A DNA stretch of 64,000 bases, from positions 31,754,022 to 31,818,021 of the forward strand of contig OX438749.1 in the NCBI GenBank assembly GCA_949316235.1, read 5' to 3'. Shown here in pieces: positions 51,263 through 62,639 of the stretch (positions are counted from its first letter, which is position 1; each line of letters opens with the position of its first letter). Position numbers and translations under genes: made by a program. The stretch is from Oegoconia quadripuncta. Taxonomy: Eukaryota > Arthropoda > Insecta > Lepidoptera > Autostichidae. The notes under the pieces are model-generated. The model ran no database searches. It was not told the DNA's origin and saw nothing but the letters and a program-made list of their open reading frames with translations.

Positions 51263-51708
51263 TAGTAATTTCTTTAAATAAATTTGATTCGACAATCCCG
51301 AATGACGTTATGTAGGTATCTATGTTATTTAAAAACTGAAGTTTATCTATCAAATGAAATACACCCGGATAATATTACAAAATCCAATCAACACCCTCAA
51401 AACTGTTAAGTTGGATTGTCTATGGCACACATTAACCAGATAGTGAATAGTCTATGCATGTTAGTGTTATATTATCTGTGCCTTATTTTTTTTTCTTCCC
51501 TCTTGTTGAACCGTTCGATGTGTGTTATCGCTTGTATTTTTGTCTGCCGGCCTTGTTAAATTTTTAATCTAATAACATCAATCAAATCAACTTAATTATG
51601 TAAGCTGTTGTTAGCTCCTATATTGTGATAATATATTTTGCTGCAACGATTACAGCATTGTTATTGTTAAACAATAATAAGCCAGCAAATAATGCGAACA
51701 GCCAAGGC

Positions 51709-51868
51709 ATGGAACGCCCTTCCGGCGTCAGTCTTTCCTGAATCCTACAATCTTCGAGAGCAGGGTGAATAGGCACCTACTGAGATCGCGTGCTTCATCT
51801 TCGGCCACATCGTCACTTGCCATCAGGTGAGATTGTGGTCAAACGCGTATCCAGTTAACCATAAAAAA
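51709..51868 (+). mobile_element. LINE 3' end (same family as position 1)
   Basis: CATGGAACGCCCTTCCGGCG, CATCGTCACTTGCCATCAGG and terminal A-run. Confidence 0.75.
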
Positions 51869-52179
51869 AAGCCTGCTACCTTAATTGTGTTGCCGACTGT
51901 ACATATTATGTCAAACAAATATTCCTGTAGAATTTCCTTTGCATAGATTCACGGTAATTGAATACTCAAATTGAACCTTGGTCAGGTTCAGGTCCTTCTG
52001 GTAGCTCATTTACATTGAATGGATTGTTATGTACCTTAATGCATAAAATTACTTTGGTGTATGTGATGTAGGCAACAATTAACTATAGGTAGGTATTTCA
52101 TCGCCCTGTGGTTAGGTCGGGGGTCTGCAATAGATGTTCCATTAAAAAAAGTATAAGGAAAAAATAAATAATTCCTTTC

Positions 52180-52330
52180 TTTAGGGCTTTATCACACTAG
52201 CGAGTTGCGAGCGAGTGGAAAGCGGGGCGAGTGCGCAGCGAGTACGCCGCGAGTTCGCGACGTATGCGCAGCGAGCTCGCCGCGGGTGGGCAGCGAGTTC
52301 GCGGCGTGCGATTCTCGTTTTGTACATTCA
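52180..52330 (+). repeat. GCGAGT-rich degenerate repeat
   Basis: GGGCTTTATCACACTAGCGA, then about ten variants of GCGAGT(T/A)CGC within 120 bp. Clustered short repeats of this kind are typical of subterminal regions of DNA transposons; the opposite end was not found. Confidence 0.55.
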
Positions 52331-52338
52331 GTGCCAGA

Positions 52339-52590
52339 ATGGATTACGACGATGAAACATTGCTGTTAGCTTTGTTACTCCGAAGACGGAAACGAAGACA
52401 AAAGCAGATAAAACGACGAATATGGGAGGACCCATTATCAAGTTATCGACTGGCGTCAACAGTCAAAGTGACAACCGGAGCACAACAAGAAAGAAAAGAA
52501 ATTATTTATTTGCCAGAATACAGTTTACAAGGTCTGATAAGAAATTTAGGAATCATGTATTCAATTTGCATGCAGATGCGCAAAATATGA
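52339..52590 (+). CDS. Arginine-rich transposase-like N-terminal fragment
   Basis: ATG at 52339 opens MDYDDETLLLALLLRRRKRR, QKQIKRRIWEDPLSSYRLAS and ends after 83 codons at KI. An acidic start, a leucine run, an arginine cluster and W-x-x-P recall N-termini of PIF/Harbinger-type transposases; the downstream part does not match what I would expect and a second frame stays open to 52625, so a frameshift is possible. Preceded directly by the GCGAGT-rich repeat. No catalytic domain found. Confidence 0.3.
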   Translation: MDYDDETLLLALLLRRRKRRQKQIKRRIWEDPLSSYRLASTVKVTTGAQQERKEIIYLPEYSLQGLIRNLGIMYSICMQMRKI

Positions 52591-52651
52591 TTTGCGACAC
52601 TTTACATAGCATTCTGGTAATTTAAATATTCCTTAATATCATTATAATATA

Positions 52652-52702
52652 ATAACAATGCTATTAACATTGCTCCTTGGCGGCAGATTTAGATAAGATG
52701 GA
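52652..52702 (-). mobile_element. SINE family 1 fragment
   Basis: TATTAACATTGCTCCTTGGC and GGCAGATTTAGATAAGATGG only. Confidence 0.7.
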
Positions 52703-53273
52703 TGGATTTACCTAACTGAACTGTTTGTCCCTGCTATACGTACTCGTCAACAACTCCAGGGTATGTTAGGTAGGTCTCCTACCTTTGGAAGGGTTTGGGT
52801 GGTTCTTAGGATTTACCTAAATAAAAATGAGATATTTGTATACATACATAATTTTATTTCTTAACTTATCTTCTCTTTACAGTAATTCACAGCTTTGGTC
52901 TAGTAGAGCGTACAAATTAAAAAAATATGTAATAATTTTTTTTTTCACTAAATTTAATATAATAATAATCATAAATATCCCTCTGATTTCTTTTATTCTC
53001 TGATATAATTACAAGTTTCATTAAAAAAAAAAAGGAAATTCTGTTGACTTAATTTACACAAATAAAGAATCGAAAAAAGACATGCACGCTCTCATTTCGA
53101 AAAATATTATCTACCTTCCCGCGTTTCTTACAGTGTACACTTAAAAACTATGGTAAAATGATTTTCATTAATAAAAAATCTTAAAAAAAAAACTCTAGCG
53201 TTCTGCCTATGTGCGTACAGATATTTAAATATTGTACTCTTCTCTTTAATTTTGTTTTCTAAACACTATTTGT

Positions 53274-53848
53274 TGTCTGCGCGCATGGAAGCGGACCGTC
53301 CGCTGAGAGAACCGCTCCAGCGGCCTCACCAGCTGCGATAACTTTTATCAGACTTGAAAAATTCACCCCATTGTTTTTTTGTAAATTTAATTATGTAAAA
53401 TGTTCCTGCAATAAAGAATTTTTTTATTTTATTTTACTCTAGGAAGCGGTGGTTGATTCCTTGATTGTTTTTATAAATGAAAGAAGATACCGTCCAGGTG
53501 CTCCCATTGAAATTTCAATACAAAAGGTTCAGTAGTTTTTTGGAATCAAGGTAAATAGAAATAGCAGAATCGCAATACGTATTTAGACGATTTTGTAGTA
53601 TTTGCGCGGAAACTAGATATCGTTTGACTTTGAATTGAAAAAGTGTGGTGAAAGTCAGCGTGGAGAAGGTTGGTTTGATTCTCAATAAATGTGACAAATC
53701 GATATACTTTATCTGATTGAGGAGAAAATGAACGATTTAATTTATTTAAAGTATGTGGAACACATCGCTTTTGGGCCTACGAAAACTTTTTGTGATTGGC
53801 CATAACAGCGGCCGGTCCGCTTCAAATTGACCGCTACACGCGCAGACA
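53274..53848. repeat. Inverted pair of TGTCTGCGCG / AAGCGGACCG arms
   Basis: TGTCTGCGCG and AAGCGGACCG-x-CCGCTG at 53274-53305 recur inverted at 53806-53848, with 16 extra bases between the blocks on the right. The ~500-bp interior is unassigned. Confidence 0.55.
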
Positions 53849-54181
53849 GACAGACAGAAATGCAGACAATTCGGAAATAGTAACTTACAAAGCACCAAAA
53901 AGAAAATAACAAAAAAAAAGTAATAAACGGAAACATTCTTCGAAGCTTCGTTTCAATTGCAAGCCACCCCGCTCCCGACTATTTTAAATTTATGTATCTA
54001 TTAAAAAAGAAGCAAAATAAAAAAATATATCAAAATATTTCACCTCAATATTGCTAACTTTGAACGATATCCCATTTTGTTTAAAACATCAAAAACTTTG
54101 GCAAGATTTTTTATACAAAATAACCAAAAAACAAAAAAAAAAAACAAAACATTTTTCTTCATTGTGACGATGTGAAAGAAA

Positions 54182-54210
54182 AAAAAAATATATATATATA
54201 TATATATAAA
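54182..54210. repeat. (TA)n microsatellite
   Basis: About ten TA units after an A-run. Confidence 0.9.
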
Positions 54211-54387
54211 CCTTAAAACTATTATTTCTTCTTCGTTTTAATAATAATTGCCACGTAAATTCGATAAAATATCACTTTCCTAATATTTCCTCATTGTATT
54301 TTCTGGCAATAAAAAATAATCGATTTTCTCGTATTGATCAATTACAAAATTTTAATTGAAATCAAGTATTTTTTATTACAATATGTA

Positions 54388-54525
54388 CAGTCAACAACAA
54401 AAGAAATTGAACGCTTCTCGTTTTATTTGTCGTGACGTGAACTATGACACTGAATGTTTTTGTTGTGTATAGAAACGCGAGCCACCATGGCCCGCTGAGA
54501 ATTTTTAAAATTTTGTTCTTGACTG
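54388..54525. mobile_element. 138-bp TA-flanked MITE
   Basis: CAGTCAACAACAAAA at left and TTTTGTTCTTGACTG at right with TA on both sides; one mismatch in 15. Confidence 0.75.
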
Positions 54526-54529
54526 TACC

Positions 54530-55700
54530 GCAAGCTACACTCCATCCATACAGAATTGGCAATACATCGAAATTACTAAATGGTAACTATCCGTTAACAC
54601 TATCTCAATATCCATAAATATATTTCTATCTAAAAAAAAACAAACGTAATAGAAAAAATAAATCGAACAACAGAATATCAGATATTTCACTTGACCTAAA
54701 CCTAAGGGATAAAATCTAAAAGAGACTGAGAGACGAAAAATAAATCTTTAAGTAAAGAAAAAAAATATAAGGGCCGGACCACACGAGCAAATATGCAGCG
54801 TTTATTTTACCTGCCAAAATTTTGATTTTGATGATAATCCCTCGAGTCTTCATATCCAACATTTTGACAGCTCTTTGTCTATAGCCTGTACACGTCATTT
54901 ATAAGCCATAAAACGATTCTTAACCTTCAAATAATTATCGATTCAGTAAAACCCGGTTTTTAGTATCTACCCCTAAAAATCTCGTGTGATGCGACCCCAA
55001 CATTTACAAGTGCTGGCCAGCACCGTTTAAAAATAGTCTACGCATATACGAAAAACATTTTGACAAATCTTTTATTATTATCATAATAATATAGCAAATT
55101 AATTATATAAGCACCAAGAAACTTAAGTGACAATTATTATATTTGGCAAAGTTTAGTATAAACCAATGTCAAAGATTCATATTGCGGGGCAAGACAAGCT
55201 CACCCCGAACCTAGAAATACCAGTTACCAGTACATCTGTGGCCCAATATACTGATTATGAAAAAAAGGTTTACTATATATCTCTTTGGGTCAATCGCAAC
55301 ATTTTTTTATTGCCCCTTAAATAACGATAAAACACCCTGTACCTTGAAAAGTATAGTAACAGTCACTTCTCCAAAGTAAACTGACATTATTGATATTGGT
55401 ACAGTCACCTGCGGCAAAAATTATACACCCTATCTATCTATTGCATTAATACGTAGTGCAAGCAAACCAACCCAAATGGGTGTTAAAATTTCATATCCTG
55501 AAACTACCCATGGCTAGTTTTGGATACTTCGACCATCTACAGATCGAAGCTTGTATAAGATAATATGTAATGGCATTAACTAGAACAAGTGTTAAAATTT
55601 GGGTCCTGCTGGAGGCAGATACTTAAGAGGGTGCCGACCGTCCATTGACATTCTCAAGAAATATTTAATTATTACATTAATTTAAAGAATTCAAAGGGAA
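54530..55700. other. Unassigned AT-rich DNA
   Basis: No gene. A possible single MITE end TACAGTCACCTGCGGCAAAA occurs at 55400 without a partner in view. Confidence 0.3.
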
Positions 55701-55720
55701 AAGAATATGGAATATGTATA

Positions 55721-55966
55721 ACGATCTGTTTGGTGTAGTGGTTAGAAACTCTGCTGCTATACCAAAAGGTCGCGGGTTCGAATCCCGCTAGGGACATATG
55801 TTTGTATGATGAATACAGACATGTGTTACCGAGTTATGGATGTTTTTCATTTATCTAAGTATTTATTTACAAAAAAAAATTATTTGTGTAGTTTATCAAC
55901 CATCTGGTATCCATAATGCAAGCCTAGTTGGTTAGTGTGGAACTAGGTGGCGCTGTGTGTATGTGG
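55721..55966 (+). mobile_element. SINE family 2, complete (left member of a second inverted pair)
   Basis: ATCTGTTTGGTGTAGTGGTT, GTCGCGGGTTCGAATCCCGC, GAGTTATGGATGTTTTTCAT, ACTAGGTGGCGCTGTGTGTA. Confidence 0.88.
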
Positions 55967-56177
55967 AAATATATTTATTTATTATTTGTAACTATATAAG
56001 ACACCAGGCGTTTATAACTAATTGAAATTGTTCTACGTTAAATGGTTTTGTCACAATCTAAATAAATGGAGGTCGGTAGCTCCCGTGAGCCGATTAGCAA
56101 ATTGGGACATAAGTATTCAATGTATAATTATTAATATTAGAAATAGAAAATAATAATAATAAATAAATATACTCTGG

Positions 56178-56430
56178 ACATACACACAGCGCCATCTAGT
56201 TCCACAGTAAGCAACTATAGGCTTGTGTTGTGAATACCAGATGGTTCATATACTACATAAATACATTTTCTTTTGTAAATTAATACTTATTATTATATAT
56301 GAAAACATCCATAACTCGGGTACACATGTCCGTATTCATCACACAATCATATGGCCCTATCGGGATTCGTATCCGCGACCTATTGGTATAGTGGTCAGAG
56401 TTTCTAACCACTACACCAAACAGGTCGTCA
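56178..56430 (-). mobile_element. SINE family 2, complete, inverted
   Basis: Minus strand from GACCTGTTTGGTGTAGTGGT to CTAGATGGCGCTGTGTGTAT; B box mutated (GATACGAATCCCG). Confidence 0.88.
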
Positions 56431-57248
56431 AAGAAATAAAAACATATTGTCTTATATATTACACTTATCACATCTTGCTTTTCGCATTTCTTTATTAAAT
56501 TTAATGTGATAATAAAAAAGTTGACGAGGGTGTCACTAGACACGGAAGGAAGGATGTTAAGCCATGAGCGATTAATTTTTTTATATAACAAAAAAATGTA
56601 ATTGCATTGACTAATACAATATTTCTAGCGCACTGCGCACAAGTGTGTACTTTTAGCTGTAAGTGACTGTACCTATCGTGTACCATTGAAGCGATATAGA
56701 GACAGCTCTACTTTAAAACTGGTTTTAGTTTAGTGAAGTTACATCAGGGAGACAAAATATTTCGTTAAAACTCGGACATATCTGGAAAGTCATTTTTTGT
56801 ATTTTTATAACCGCAGTATTCTCTGTCCACGTTACAAAAATACAATGGCGGTCAAAAGTAGTTTTCCTAACTTGACTTGAGCTAAATCAAAGACGCAAGA
56901 ATTTAGCAAAAAAAAAAATTACCGGATTTAGAAACGGTAAACACCGGTATTTCTCGGTAAATATGATGTCGACACATTTGGTATATCACAATAAATCGTT
57001 CATACTTTGAAAAACTATAACAGAATATCAGTTTTATTAAGACATCAAAAATAAAATACAGAATCCTAATATAACACACGCGAGCTAATTCCGTCACATT
57101 GATCTATACAACATTTTTGACCCGACTTCAAATTTGTCAATTCGATGGAATTTTATTATATTTTAATTTTGTATGTGGGGAACATGGAGCAAAAACAAAG
57201 AAGGCGGTGTACACGGTCCTAATAGTGCAGCGATTATGGGCCATCCGT

Positions 57249-57580
57249 CCTTTTTTTTTTATATGCACAACGGATTGGTACTTGACCTCAATCACACCTG
57301 ATGCTAAGTGAAGATGAGGTCGAAGGTGGAAGCATACTGATCCGGAAACCTAAACACATTTGGGGGACTGGCTATCTTATCTCTGACAACCGGACACAAA
57401 AATGCTATTAAGATTGCTGTTTGGCGGCAGATTTAGATAAGATGGTGGCTAGCCAGGCTGACATTTAAAATGCCCTACCACCAACCAAACCGAGTACTTA
57501 AACAAGTACCCCGCTGGGATCGAACCCGTGACCTCCGAATCGTAAACCCAATGTTGTTTACATTCAGCCACGGAGGCGGT
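57249..57580 (-). mobile_element. SINE family 1, full length, minus strand
   Basis: Minus strand: CCGCCTCCGTGGCTGAATGT, B box GGGTTCGATCCC, body, tail AGTACCAATCCGTTGTGCAT. Confidence 0.9.
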
Positions 57581-57609
57581 TAGAAATGTCATATAGTAGC
57601 ACAATGACA

Positions 57610-57675
57610 AAGACGTTTACCTGAGACCGGTCACAAGACTGTTCTGAATCTTAAGAATGGTTATACGGGCCATAT
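57610..57675. mobile_element. MITE B right-end fragment
   Basis: ACCTGAGACCGGTCACAAGA to GGTTATACGGGCC matches the right terminus of 1228-1555. Confidence 0.6.
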
Positions 57676-57679
57676 TTTC

Positions 57680-58390
57680 TCCAAGTTTTCTCTGTTTAAA
57701 ACTCATCCGGTATTATTCACTTGAGTGGCAACACCGTTTGCTATTTATATAATTATATTCCCTTAAAAAACAATGCACGAACTCGTTTAACTATCCAACA
57801 ATAGATGCCACATAGCGCAACGAAGGTATGAGTACCGCCGACACCTCGCTCCATATTAACACGTGTTTTGAGACCCCATCCTTTTTATTTTTACTCCCTA
57901 GTTGGGAATAGACTTTGATAATTCAGCGTGGTCCCATATAATTTAATGATGCACTCCGAAGACAAGAGGCAATGTAAAAAAGTTGATTATTTTGCCAATT
58001 TTACTAACTAAATAAGTCGTGACGACGTCTCAGTGTTGCTTGCTGTGTTGTCTATAACACAGGGTGTATATTTAAATGCGTTGTATAATGAAGGGGAGTT
58101 ATTCAGAATGTATAAAAACTTACTTATGTGGTTATACTTTCTTTGGTGGCAGCAACTACTCTGCAGGGGGGACCGAAAATCAGCAACACTGCTGAGTCCC
58201 TACCCATTCATCACAATACTGTGGTTCTCGATTCTATGTATGCTTGTGTTTTTCTCTTTTGTGATGAATAAATTTTTTATTTTATTAATTATTATTATTA
58301 AACATATAAAAAAATTCTGTGATAAGGCCCCCGAATTGTACTGTTTCTTACTAGACGACCCTGTGTAGTGATTACAGCTATGATTGAGCA
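57680..58390. other. Unassigned; hydrophobic open frame of unknown meaning
   Basis: A plus-strand frame of 111 codons (58033-58368) contains several hydrophobic stretches, but the DNA holds AATAAA-rich AT tracts and no splice or family signal. I do not regard it as a gene. Confidence 0.25.
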
Positions 58391-58397
58391 GAGCTAT

Positions 58398-58480
58398 TCG
58401 TGTAGTGTACCAACAACCTGGTACCTATATTACACGCGTAGTTGCTTAGTGTGCAACTAGATGGCGCTATGCGTATGTCA
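58398..58480 (+). mobile_element. SINE family 2, tail only
   Basis: CGTGTAGTGTACCAACAACC and CTAGATGGCGCTATGCGTAT. Confidence 0.75.
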
Positions 58481-58794
58481 AAAAAACAATATTAATGTGC
58501 AGTAAAGAATAATGTGTCAGTTTTCTATGAAACAATTTTTTTTTTGAAACCTATTTCTATTATCTATGTTGAATAATTCCCTTCGTTACATAACGCTTTT
58601 AATTATACACTCTGTATATTTAAGAAGATAAAGTCATAATTTTTAAGTATACATTGGTGTATATTAGGTTGACATACGCTTTAAACTAAATTTAGACTGT
58701 TTTCTGATGACTTAACATGCTTCCCAACTTAGGGCTTGGCTCCGAATTTATCTAGGGCTAATGTTATTTTATTAAACATTATTATCTTGAAAAC

Positions 58795-58920
58795 TAGTCC
58801 TGACGCTACCCAAAGGTTGCCTGGAAGAGACCGCTTTTAGTGACAGAGCTACCAAATTGTAATTTCTCTTGTTGGCTTTTCCTTGTGTTATATTATTGTG
58901 CAATAAAGATGTGTTTGTTT
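58795..58920 (+). mobile_element. LINE 3' UTR end (GATCGCTTTT family)
   Basis: GGTTGCCTGGAAGAGACCGC then AATAAAGATGTGTTTGTTTG. Confidence 0.65.
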
Positions 58921-59039
58921 GAAAGCGTGTGCCAACCAAATCGTCACCAATATGAATCATTTGTACGAAAGTGCTCCAAAATTGACTCAGGACGGTGTAA
59001 CATTGCATGTTTGGTAACAAATTATAATAAGTTTGCTGC

Positions 59040-59665
59040 AAGCAAAAACTGATTTATAACGAAGGTTTTTCACGGCGACCGTTTAAAAAAAAAGAAACGA
59101 AGTTTTCCCCCGATAATAACAAATGGCGCTGTACTGAAGAGAAGCGTCAATTGAAAAGAAAACAGGATTAAAACGGACTTGTTTCTTTATATTTGACACT
59201 TGACTTTGAATCAACGAAATTTTTTAAATGTCACCGAGAAAAGCCCTTATTGCATCGAATCTTATTTAAATAGAACAGTGTAGATCGATTTTCCTGACAC
59301 GCTAAATTCATCCGTATTTAATATGTGTAAAGATGAGAGTTAGTCTAAATCTTTATGCGACTTGCGTTCCTTTTAAATTGAGAAAATAATAGAAAATGCA
59401 GCATTGGCAAATGGGGAGTCAATGATAACGATAACTATTCTCAGTAACATCCTAAGAATCACTAATTGGCATAAGTTTGGAATTAGTTTACTATAATATA
59501 ATTTCTGCAATAATGCTGTTGTTTTTTTTTTTTGATCTTATTTTAAGAAGCTTAGTCGGAAGCGACTATGCCGCTCCATTGGTACAGCTTACTAATGTAC
59601 TAGACGGCTAATTCCTCCGTCGCACAGCAATTTTTATTGCTGTTGATTCTATGTAAATAAGTAAA
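59040..59665. other. Unassigned DNA
   Basis: No gene or repeat family recognised; a T-run at 59520-59534 may be a retroposon tail on the minus strand. Confidence 0.25.
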
Positions 59666-59669
59666 CATT

Positions 59670-60150
59670 CTGATAATCATAATTTGAATACTAGAAACAA
59701 AAATAAAATTGAAATTCCACAATTTAGACTTAGCAAGGTTAGCACATCCTTTGTGGGACACAGCATACGGTTTTACAATAAAATACCAGAACATGTATTG
59801 AGTTTAACAGAGCAGAAATTTAAACGCCACATTAAAGAAACTCTGTGTAAGAAGGGTTATTACAGGATAGATGATTATTGAGGCGATAAGGAGGTCTGGT
59901 GTTAGCTGGTCGTTATGTTAATTGCTATTGTTCTGTAATATGTAATATAAAATGTAATATTATTGTAAAGATGGAAACTAATTGAAAAGATGTGTTGTTG
60001 CGGAGTTTCTTGTCGCTTCTTCTCCCTAACCATAACACCTTGTGAAGCGATGTAGTTTAAAAAAAAATAACATGTTGACTTTCAATAAGTGATATTTTTG
60101 TATCCCACACTGAATAAAATATTTTTAATTTTGATTTTAAATAAAAAAAA
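59670..60150 (+). pseudogene. LINE ORF2 C-terminus with 3' UTR (subfamily 4)
   Basis: Frame to 59881: NTRNKNKIEIPQFRLSKVST, SFVGHSIRFYNKIPEHVLSL, TEQKFKRHIKETLCKKGYYR, IDDY, stop. 3' UTR has GGAGTTTCTTGTCGCTTCTT and a T-rich end after AATAAAATA. 5'-truncated. Confidence 0.8.
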
Positions 60151-60217
60151 ATAAAAAATAACTTCTTTCCTTAATTTCAAAAGGATAAGTGCTGTGTGGT
60201 TTCGGCACTCAAATAAA

Positions 60218-60408
60218 ACAGAGCGATCCTGTCTCGAGCGTGGATGTCGTCAAAGGCGAATATGTAACATTCCACAAAAAAAAATGTATAGATTTGCACG
60301 AGGTGAACCGTGGATGTTGTTTCACTGTTTGGAACACTCAAACACTATTCTTTGGGATATCTCTGACCACCCCAATTGGGATAAAGGTTGTGACGTTATG
60401 TACGTTGA
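60218..60408 (+). mobile_element. CCCGTGGGTG repeat (family 4), diverged
   Basis: GAGCGTGGATGTCGTCAAAG, GGTGAACCGTGGATGTTGTT, GACCACCCCAATTGGGATAA, GGTTGTGACGTTATGTACG. Confidence 0.7.
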
Positions 60409-60479
60409 AAAGAATGAGTCGCATAAATATTTTGATTAATTTTGATAATTATTATATGAGAGATACGATTTAGCTGGCA

Positions 60480-61055
60480 TAGAAAATCGATTCACACAGT
60501 CGGACCTAAATAGTTTTTCTTCCAACTACGACGAAGAAGGACTTATTGCAAATATTCACTTCTTCCGACTTGAATTAAAAAAAAAAACAATTTTGCAGTA
60601 ATGTATTTCCATACAAAGTGCTTTATAATCGCCATATTGGAAGGTGAAGAAAAAAATACAACGTAGTTGGAAGATAAAACGGATTAAATGACTTTCGCAG
60701 TGTAAAAATAATCTACTTTAATCTTTTGTACAATAAAGTGGCTATTGATACATAATGCGGTCTTTAAAATAAACAGAACGACCATCAATGCTGTATGAGC
60801 TCACGATCTTTGCACATCCCTTATAAAATTCTGTATAAATATTGCAAGTACTAAAAAAAATAACACCTATAAATCTGTAACTAAAAAAACTAAACTGTAC
60901 AAATTAATAAAAAAAAAAGCACAATATAAATCTTTCACGATAATTTGTACAACTTGAAACGCGGCATAGTGAAAATAAGTACCTCTAAAGCATGTCATGT
61001 TGGCATAGCCCGATCCGCCACTTTTTTTTTTCATGACTACGTCAGTCAATGAAAT
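60480..61055. other. Unassigned AT-rich DNA
   Basis: No gene seen; short A-runs near 60577 and 60905 only. Confidence 0.25.
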
Positions 61056-61060
61056 TTGTA

Positions 61061-61434
61061 CAGGGTGAATATGAATTCGTGTAATTCCCATGAACTGGTG
61101 ACGACACTCTAGATTACGAACAACTTTCCCCGAGGAATCATAGTCGAATTCGACCGCTCATACAAAGTAAATCATGCTGTAATCACCTTTAGTGTGGAAT
61201 TTTCGGCTGGTGACTCTACTCCTGATTAAGAACAACTTTCATAGCCATAGCCGAATTCAGTCGAAAAATGTTGGACTTCCATACTGAAGGTGGGTTTCAG
61301 AATGGTTTACTTTGTTTTAATTTTAACCGAAATTTTTTTGATCGAATTCGACAATGGTTCCTTGAGGAAATTTGTTTGTGATCAGGAGATGTGTCACCAG
61401 TAAACAGGAATTACACGAATTGAATTTCACCCTG
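61061..61434. mobile_element. MITE E (CAGGGTG, TA-flanked), complete
   Basis: CAGGGTGAATATGAATTCGT at left and ACACGAATTGAATTTCACCC at right form inverted repeats of about 40 bp; TA borders both. Interior inverted blocks (ATAGTCGAATTCGAC / GATCGAATTCGACAATGG) make the whole element foldable. Relatives at 38468 and 46364. Confidence 0.85.
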
Positions 61435-61587
61435 TATAATTGGATTCGAGACATATAGACGAGTAAAAATTGTTATAATACATAATATCCTATATCGTCA
61501 CATTATCTAAATAATTGGACATAATGACTGAAAATATTACTATTGCCATATTTTTTGCGATATCTTCATAACGTGACGAATTAGAAC

Positions 61588-61720
61588 ATTTTTTTTATTT
61601 TTTTTTTATTTGAGAGAGCGGCAAACGAGCATGCGGGTCACCTGATGGAAAGTAATCACCGCCGCCCATGGACACCCGCAACACCAAAAGTGTCACAGAT
61701 GCGTTGCCGGCCTTTTATTT
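61588..61720 (-). mobile_element. LINE 3' end, minus strand (family of 50889)
   Basis: Reversed A-run then GAGAGAGCGGCAAACGAGCA, CACCTGATGGAAAGTAATCA, CACAGATGCGTTGCCGGCC. Confidence 0.75.
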
Positions 61721-62215
61721 TATTTTTTTACATATTTATTATTTTACATAACATTTTTTATCCAATTATGAGTTTAATTGTGCGATAAACACTCTTAGCA
61801 GTCATGGCTGTAGGTGCAGTTTCTTTTAACATGACTTCGTTTTGCGTTAAGAGATACTTCTTTTCCTATGCGCAAACTATATTACACGAAGATCGTATAC
61901 AAAGTGTGTAATTTAAGTTTCATGCTTTTGAAACGCATGCGTATTTCGTGCTTGTTATTGGTACGCATGCGGAAGTTATTTGTACTTGCAAAAGTGCAAT
62001 TTGTGGCGAAATGTAAGAGGGAATTTGTTGTCGGTTTTATGATATATATCAATATTGAAATTTACACTTGAAAATGGTCAGTTCTTGAATGCCATGTTTC
62101 ACAATCCTCGTTTGAGAACAAGCCCAAGAAACTCAAAGGTTCTTCTTTTTTATATGTTCGATAGGAATATTGTATTACTGCAAATCAATGAAACAACTTA
62201 ACAATCGAGCGGCTA

Positions 62216-62405
62216 GTTCCATGTCATTTTTTTTATTTATTAAAAACTGGTTTCGCTTTTGACTACAATCTCACCTGATGGAAAGTGACGATGTAGCCGA
62301 AGATGTATCACACGCACCCAGTAAATGCCTATTCACTCTAGACTTGAAGATCCCAAGATTGTAAGTGTCGGGAAAAACCGACGCGGGCAGTGAGTTCTAA
62401 ACCTT
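62216..62405 (-). mobile_element. LINE 3' end, minus strand (family of position 1)
   Basis: GACTACAATCTCACCTGATG, AGTGACGATGTAGCCGAAGA and the reversed WNSLPASVFP-type coding end. Confidence 0.7.
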
Positions 62406-62570
62406 AGCAAAGCGCTTTTATCACTGAAGTAATCGGATATGTTATAACAGGACCTTCGCGCACAATTTGCCTTGAATAATAGTCTTTGTTTATCAAAGGG
62501 CAAAGTTTGCCTATCAACAGGAACCTTATTGTAAAAGCGTATACATTGCCCTTTATATAATCCGCCCCAA
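62406..62570 (-). pseudogene. LINE ORF2 C-terminal scrap
   Basis: Minus frame YKGQCIRFYNKVPVDRQTLP, then diverged NISDYFSDKSA. Abuts the previous LINE tail of another family. Confidence 0.65.
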
Positions 62571-62639
62571 TATGCACTTACGCATGCACTTTCCTCCCGC
62601 ATGCGAAACAAGAAACTTAAAGACTACAAAAACGTCATA

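Larger units (their letters stand above)
50773..51899. mobile_element. 1.13-kb mariner-like element with 29-bp perfect ends and nested retroposons
   Basis: CAGTCGGCAACACAATTAAG (continuing GTAGCAGGC) at the left end is perfectly inverted at 51871-51899; TA flanks both sides. Inside are a family-4 repeat, a LINE tail nested in that (50889-51082) and another LINE tail abutting the right end (51709-51868). No transposase frame. Confidence 0.85.

Noticed and set aside
54481..54495. Vertebrate-like Kozak GCCACCATGG
   Set aside because: Lies inside a 138-bp MITE and opens only a short frame.
58033..58368. 111-codon hydrophobic frame
   Set aside because: Composition is that of AT-rich DNA, no homology that I recognise, no splice or promoter signals.
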